This document shows, one piece after another, positions 59,365-64,000 of a stretch of 64,000 bases of DNA. Source of the DNA: Marsupella aquatica. Its lineage: Eukaryota; Marchantiophyta. Position 1 is the first letter of the stretch. Each line of letters begins with the position of its first letter. The stretch spans positions 1,178,001-1,242,000 of the forward strand of contig OZ316898.1 of assembly GCA_973895155.1 (NCBI GenBank), in the 5' to 3' direction. Position numbers and translations under genes: made by a program. The notes beneath the pieces are model-generated. The model searched no databases and was not told the origin of the DNA. It saw nothing but the letters and a program-made list of their open reading frames with translations.

Positions 59365-60090
59365 GCTTTAGGGGGAAGTTAAATCCCCCAATATGAGCTG
59401 CTGGGGCAAGGTTGCAGCCGGTGCGCTCGGGGATTTAGGGGGGTTTAAAACCCCAGGAAGGGGCACCGCGAGTACTAAGTGAGGAGGCGCCAGGGTAGCG
59501 GAGCGCTATGGCAGGCCAGCGATAAAGGAGGCTGTGGGGGGGGATTAAATACCCCTTAAGGTGGCCGGGCATGGGGCGAGCCTCCATAGGGAGGCAAGCC
59601 GAGCGAGTCCCGCAAGTGACCAGGTGGCGCCCGGGAGACCCAACCCCCTTGCATAGGGAGGCGCACTGTGTGAGGCAAGGAGGGCACCGTGAGCCGGCGT
59701 GGGTAAGGAGCAACCGGGAGGTGCAGCACACGGGAGGAAGGCTGCTGGGAAAAAAAAGAACGGAAACGCGCCCTGCATAGGGCAGCGTGAAGGAAGGAGG
59801 GGGGGAATTAAATCCCCCAGCCTCGGAGGGGACAGAGCACAGTGCAAGCCTTGCATAGGGCCGCGTGCTGCCGGGCGGACGCTCCCGCGAGCTGTGGGAG
59901 AGGAGGAGGTGGCAGCCGCCAGCCGGGGCATGCATTAGCGGGTTGGAGGGGGGTTAAATTCCCCCGGCCACAAACGGAGCCGGGCACAGAGGGCTGATGA
60001 AGGAGGATCTAGGAGGTGCGGGGAGGCAATGAGCAGCCCCCTGCCTGGCAAGCGAGGAGTGGGCCAGGAGGGGCATTAAATGCTCCCGGT
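59365..60090. repeat. GC-rich region with six quasi-palindromes of GGGG-TTAAAT-CCCC type
   Basis: GGGGGAAGTTAAATCCCCC (59371), GGGGGTTTAAAACCCC (59439), GGGGGATTAAATACCCC (59539), GGGGGAATTAAATCCCCC (59800), GGGGGTTAAATTCCCCC (59948) and GGGGCATTAAATGCTCCC (60070), spaced roughly 70-260 bp. Between them GCATAGGG[AC][AG]GC recurs about four times. This looks like decayed tandem units in a retroelement leader or LTR. Long frames on both strands here have no recognisable domain. Confidence 0.75.
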
Positions 60091-60492
60091 AGCCGGGAGG
60101 TCAGCACAGGTGGCAGCCGCGAGCAGGAGCAAGGAGGCAGGCGCATGGAGGTTGGCTCTGGGTAAAACGGGGAGGATCGGGAATTCCTTCCCCTTTGTTT
60201 TTTTCTTTGGTTTTTTTCTCTTTGCTTCCTTCTCCACGCGCGCAACTCCTTTCTTGGCCGAAAGCATTCTGCCCTCATTTCCGAAAGCAATTTCCCCAAT
60301 GCCGAAAGCTCTCTACCAGCTCTTACACTTATTTTTGAAGCTCTCTCATGGTTGATTATGGGAGCTTGGTGACTCACTTTTTGGGGCATTAGAGGCGGTG
60401 GTGTTAAGTGACTTCGTGGGAAATTGAGGGTGGTTCTTAATCGTGATACGGGGGCCATTCGGGCCAGGATTTACATTCGGTGACGGGATTTT

Positions 60493-62376
60493 GTGATTGA
60501 GTACTTTTCTGGAGCATGGATGCTTGATCGGCCTGAGTTCAGTGCAGCTCGCATTCGTAGATATAAGGCCGCTTACCGTGAGTACATTGTGACACTAATT
60601 GAGGAGGAGAGAGAAGAAAGAAGAGCGGCAATGAGCACTCGACCGGCAGCAAGTCCAGCACCGGTTATGAGGAAGGTTTTCCGTCGGATTTATCCCAAGA
60701 CCTCTGCCAAGGTGATGGAGGATTGCAAAGCCATGTTCAGGCCACCGGGCTCACCGACTTCATGAGAGTAGAGATTAGAATCCCTCCAGGGAAGAGTTGG
60801 GACTTGGAGGCTGGAATGGAATTGCGCATGGAGGGGATTTATTTCGCATGTATTCAACGTTTGATACCTCATACCGAATTGGCTAAACTGTTGTTTTTGG
60901 AGAACCAGCAGTTCTCATTCACCCCCCAGAACATTGTCGGGGATCTCACGTTGACAATGGTGGCATGCTGGGTGAACAATCCTACCTCCACCACGGCCAT
61001 TCATCTCTCGGTCGTCAAGGATGCAGCACACAAGGGATTTCTGGCCAAGGTTCATCAACGGGTCCTCGGTAATGTGAAATCCGGAGTAGTGAACGGGGAA
61101 CATTTCATAATTGCTCTGGACATTCGGAAATATCCAGCCCATGCTTACGGATGGTGGTATTATGGATTGACAAAGCTATTGGCTGCTGAACCCAAGAGTC
61201 TGAAACCAGAGGGAGCTTTGCATTTGATGGGGTCATTTTTTTTTGCCAGGGCAAAAGGATTGATTACCTCCCCGGGGGCCGAAGAAGCGGGGTCATCCCT
61301 TACCATGGAAATCCGCAGCATTGCCACTACCATCTTGGGGAAACTCACGGAGGTGCCAACAGTGTTAGCAGGAATAGGAGACAGTCAAGTTGAGGAAGAC
61401 ATCCAGGATGAGGAGTACACATTGGAGTGGCTGGAATCTTTGGTGGGGAACCCAGAGGAGCCCCTTGCTTACGACATTCCAGAGGTCTACTTGGCGGAAT
61501 TACGGGATTTTTGTGAAGGGGCTCAAGCTAGCCCACACATTGAGAGATGCGCTCAAGCAGGTCAACACAAGGGTGGAAACATTGCAGCAGGGTGCCACGT
61601 CGATGAAGGAGGTGATCAAAGCTAAGGAGGAAGCCATACAAGAGAAGGCCAAGCTTCTCCAGGCGGCTCAAGTGGAGATTTCTCACTTGAGGGGGGCCTT
61701 GTCTACCAAGGCCAAAGAAGCAGAGGAAGTTGGAGTGCTGAGAGAAGCATTGGCCAAAGAGAAGCGGAACACGGGAGAAGTGGAAAGGTTAATTAAGAGG
61801 CCAGATTGCAGAACTACGGAGTCAGGTGGGGATCTTTGAGACTAGGGCCAAAAGGAGTGAGGCCTTGAGTCTGGGGAAGCGGAAAAGTCCCTGCCCACCT
61901 AGCTCCACGTTTTCCCCTGACCTGGTCTCCAAGGCCATTGAGATGGTGGTGAAGGAAGTAAGTGAGAAGTACGGTCCCCTGCTGGAAGCTGCCAAGAAGA
62001 ATCAGGAGAAGAGTAAAAGCTTGGAGAAAAAGCTCAAGGAGGTACTAAGTCGTTACGGGAGGCCTAGGTCAATACGGGAACCCCGGGGATGCCGCCCAGA
62101 TCTGTGACACCAGGGACTCCCATGGCCACCGGGCAGGTTTTACCGTTGGAGTTGCAATCTGGAGAGAAGGCTGCTTTGTGGAAAGATACCATCGGTGAGG
62201 GCTATGTCAGGGCTTGGCAAGCCTTGGCGGCATTGAGGAAGCAAGGGAGCACTAGCGAGAGGAGTACACCTGTGAAGAAGAAGAGAAGTGGAGTAGTCTC
62301 CACTCCGATTGAGAGCGACGAAGAGACCAACTCACAGGGCTCAAGCCATGGCACATTGAGTGAGGAGGAGGACTAG
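60493..62376 (+). pseudogene. Unrecognised gag-like coding region with coiled-coil tail
   Basis: Four overlapping plus-strand frames (60493-60765, 60723-61625, 61390-61839 and 61826-62376) read as one frameshifted protein. The first has RIRRYKAAYREYIVTLIEEE. The second has WDLEAGMELRMEGIYFACIQ, HAYGWWYYGLTKLLAAEPKS and HLMGSFFFARAKGL. The third is a heptad-rich coiled coil (MKEVIKAKEEAIQEKAKLLQ, EVGVLREALAKEK). The last is basic then acidic (VKKKRSGVVSTP, SDEETNSQ, LSEEED) and ends in TAG at 62374. Layout after a repetitive leader, with no pol in view, resembles the gag of a large retrotransposon derivative. No family was identified; a host gene relic is possible. Confidence 0.5.
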
Positions 62377-62379
62377 GGT

Positions 62380-63640
62380 AACCGTACGGACTTATCATAC
62401 GACCTCTGGATTTTGAAACTTTTTGGAAGGGTGCACTCACGGGCTTGTTGGAAGGAGCTCGTGGAGGTGATTCCAACAAGAGGCGGCGCTCCTCAAACGG
62501 AGCCAGGATGAGTAAGTTAGGGCTCGACGAAGTTGATAAGTACGTGAAACTAAAACGACCATAACTTGGTCGTCCGATGTCCGTTTCGGGAGCGGTTTGG
62601 TGATTCATGATCAGGAGGAGCAGGGCTACCCAGGGGTGAGTTCAGAGGTGCAATAAAAGTGGCACCTAGATTTGGAAATTGTGGGGTCACTTGTATTTTC
62701 GCGGTTCACGGAGCAAGGTTGGGGCGCCGTCGAACGCACCGTCAGTCCCATTATTAGATTAGGGTTTTAGGAGCATGTGTGTGTCGCATGCTTTAGGATT
62801 AGGGATTTCTTTCGTGAAGGTTTTAGCGGTGCCGCTAGGTAGCCGCCATCCTTGTGACCCCATGAGGGGTGCTTTGGTGTGTTGTTTTCAGTATTTAGGG
62901 GGAGAGCCCCGTAGTAGTGGGGGGGGACTCAGTCTAGTGTTTGCTTAGGGAAGTTAGCTCATAGCCAGAGGAGGGAATCAAGCCAGAGTAGTGAGGTAGA
63001 GGTGTAGCACTTGCCTCAGTGAGGCAGTAGTTGGGCAGATAGCAGGAGGCCGGGTTGTCCTTGCAATGTGTTATGACGTTTTGCCAAAAGATATGGATTT
63101 GGTTTGATTCCTCAAGTTTTGGTGTGGTGTTGCCTTTTCTAGTTCACGATTGTGTTCTTTCCCCAAGAAGCGTCTAAGGAATCCTTGCACGGTTTGGTCA
63201 ACCATGTGAGTAGGAGGGGTGGTGACAGCACTCCACCAACGACCAGTAGGAGTATGTGTGGTGTAGTCCATGGGACTTGATCAAAAGCAGAGAGGCTAGT
63301 CGTTAGACTTGATCAAAATTACACTTCCGGGAGCGGAATCAAACATACTCATCCTACATGCAATAGAATCCTAATAGCGTCCCTCCACGTTCCCGTCATA
63401 CGATAACAAACGATTTTAGTTGAGTAAATAGATATTTGTTGTGCAAATCGTTTGATAAGCAGGTGACACAGCCCCTCTTTGGGTGCAGCCTGTGCTCCCC
63501 CATGTACCTATCCGTCTCTGGTTGACCGCCCTGCCCCCAAGACATGCTCATGGCCCAAATAGCGTAGCTTGTCCTAAAGTTTGTCCTAAAACGTCAAGAC
63601 CAAATGGCCTCGACTCTAGCACCCAACTCATAGTTCTCAT
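62380..63640. other. Downstream of the gag-like region, no gene seen
   Basis: Mixed sequence with G-runs near 62920. GACTTGATCAAAA occurs twice (63269 and 63308). The part near 62540-62600 reads like the non-coding tail of a retroelement, but I found no LTR pair. Confidence 0.4.
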
Positions 63641-63648
63641 TCAACTGA

Positions 63649-63934
63649 CTCGGGGGGTTAACTAAGTGTATATTTTGGGGTACCACGTGTGATCCTAGCC
63701 TAATATAAATAGACCTATTTTATAAAAAAAATATCCCAAGAATATTCTCTATTTTAATATTAATAACCTATTTTACTTTATAAAAAATATATATTAGAGA
63801 ATATTCTATGAACATGAGTTTATAATACCTCCTTTTGCCTCCTACGCTTTTTAAAAATTTAGTTAATTTATATCAAAAATACATATTTTGGATCACACGT
63901 GGTTCCTAAGATTTTTGATAGTCAACCCCCCGAG
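63649..63934. mobile_element. 286-bp MITE with 8-bp target duplication (hAT-like)
   Basis: The ends CTCGGGGGGTTAACTA and TAGTCAACCCCCCGAG are inverted with one mismatch, and ACCACGTGTGATCC / GGATCACACGTGGT is a second inverted block further in. TCAACTGA is duplicated at 63641-63648 and 63935-63942. The interior is AT-rich and non-coding. Confidence 0.9.
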
Positions 63935-63940
63935 TCAACT

Positions 63941-64000
63941 GATAGCCTAGTGGCCAAGTGCATTTGGAACTCGACCTCCATGCCTACTTGGCCTTGTCTC
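63941..64000 (+). repeat. Possible start of a tRNA-like SINE, cut by the window edge
   Basis: TAGCCTAGTGGCCAAGTGC resembles an internal-promoter A box and GGAACTCGACCTCC, about 15 bp on, weakly resembles a B box. The window ends before the rest can be seen. Confidence 0.35.

Noticed and set aside
59435-59938. Long ORFs in the GC-rich hairpin region on both strands
   Set aside because: Low stop-codon density from GC content; frames span the palindromes and carry no domain.
63941-64000. tRNA gene
   Set aside because: Only A-box-like and weak B-box-like words are seen; a cloverleaf cannot be completed before the window ends.

Overview
The window is nuclear DNA from a land plant. It has GT-AG introns, plant-type Copia, CACTA and pogo-like transposons, two neprosin-domain (DUF239) genes and a decayed style-cell-cycle-inhibitor-1-like (SCI1-like) gene. 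Gene density is very low. The lineage cannot be fixed from sequence alone; a bryophyte or another non-seed plant is only a guess. No bacterial-style operon, CRISPR array or intact tRNA/rRNA gene was seen.

Layout. 1-2057: repeats and a degenerate minisatellite. 2060-15490: a large pogo-like DNA transposon (TA target duplication, palindromic subterminal repeats) holding a damaged DDE transposase gene, a BRCT-domain ORF and an SCI1-like pseudogene. Inside it sits a Copia element (4463-12099), which itself contains a 638-bp MITE (8804-9441) and a 1.24-kb insertion (5711-6950). The pogo element appears to have landed in a LINE reverse-transcriptase ORF (15493-15740). 15760-17800: a truncated Copia relative. 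18981-20489: an apparently intact two-exon short-chain dehydrogenase (SDR) gene, minus strand. 21707-22246: an inverted-repeat element. 22407-27960: a complete but mutated Copia with 344-bp LTRs and target duplication AAGGA. 29514-29874: a tRNA-type SINE with a 17-bp target duplication. 30342-34092 and 36317-40537: tandemly duplicated neprosin genes, the first apparently intact (8 exons, 413 aa), the second damaged, with an 83-bp x4 minisatellite in intron 1. 42352-42735: a truncated SDR pseudogene. 44092-44327: the first exon of a secreted protein.

47008-57709 is a CACTA (En/Spm-like) transposon with 3-bp target duplication GTT. It has a minus-strand TNPA-like gene, a damaged plus-strand TNPD transposase, dense TTTGCGA subterminal motifs that recur in the internal promoter region and in an intron, and, unexpectedly, a SET-domain ORF. 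A 203-bp hAT-type MITE sits inside that SET ORF, and its formal removal reconnects the SET reading frame exactly at that point. 59365-62380: GC-rich repeated quasi-palindromes followed by an unrecognised gag-like coding region with a coiled-coil tail. 63649-63934: another MITE with an 8-bp duplication.

The strongest leads are the SET domain inside the CACTA element, the accessory genes and subterminal palindromes of the pogo element, the Copia leader chimera, and a shared stop codon at the gag-pol junction of related Copia copies. Exon boundaries and target duplications were read by eye.
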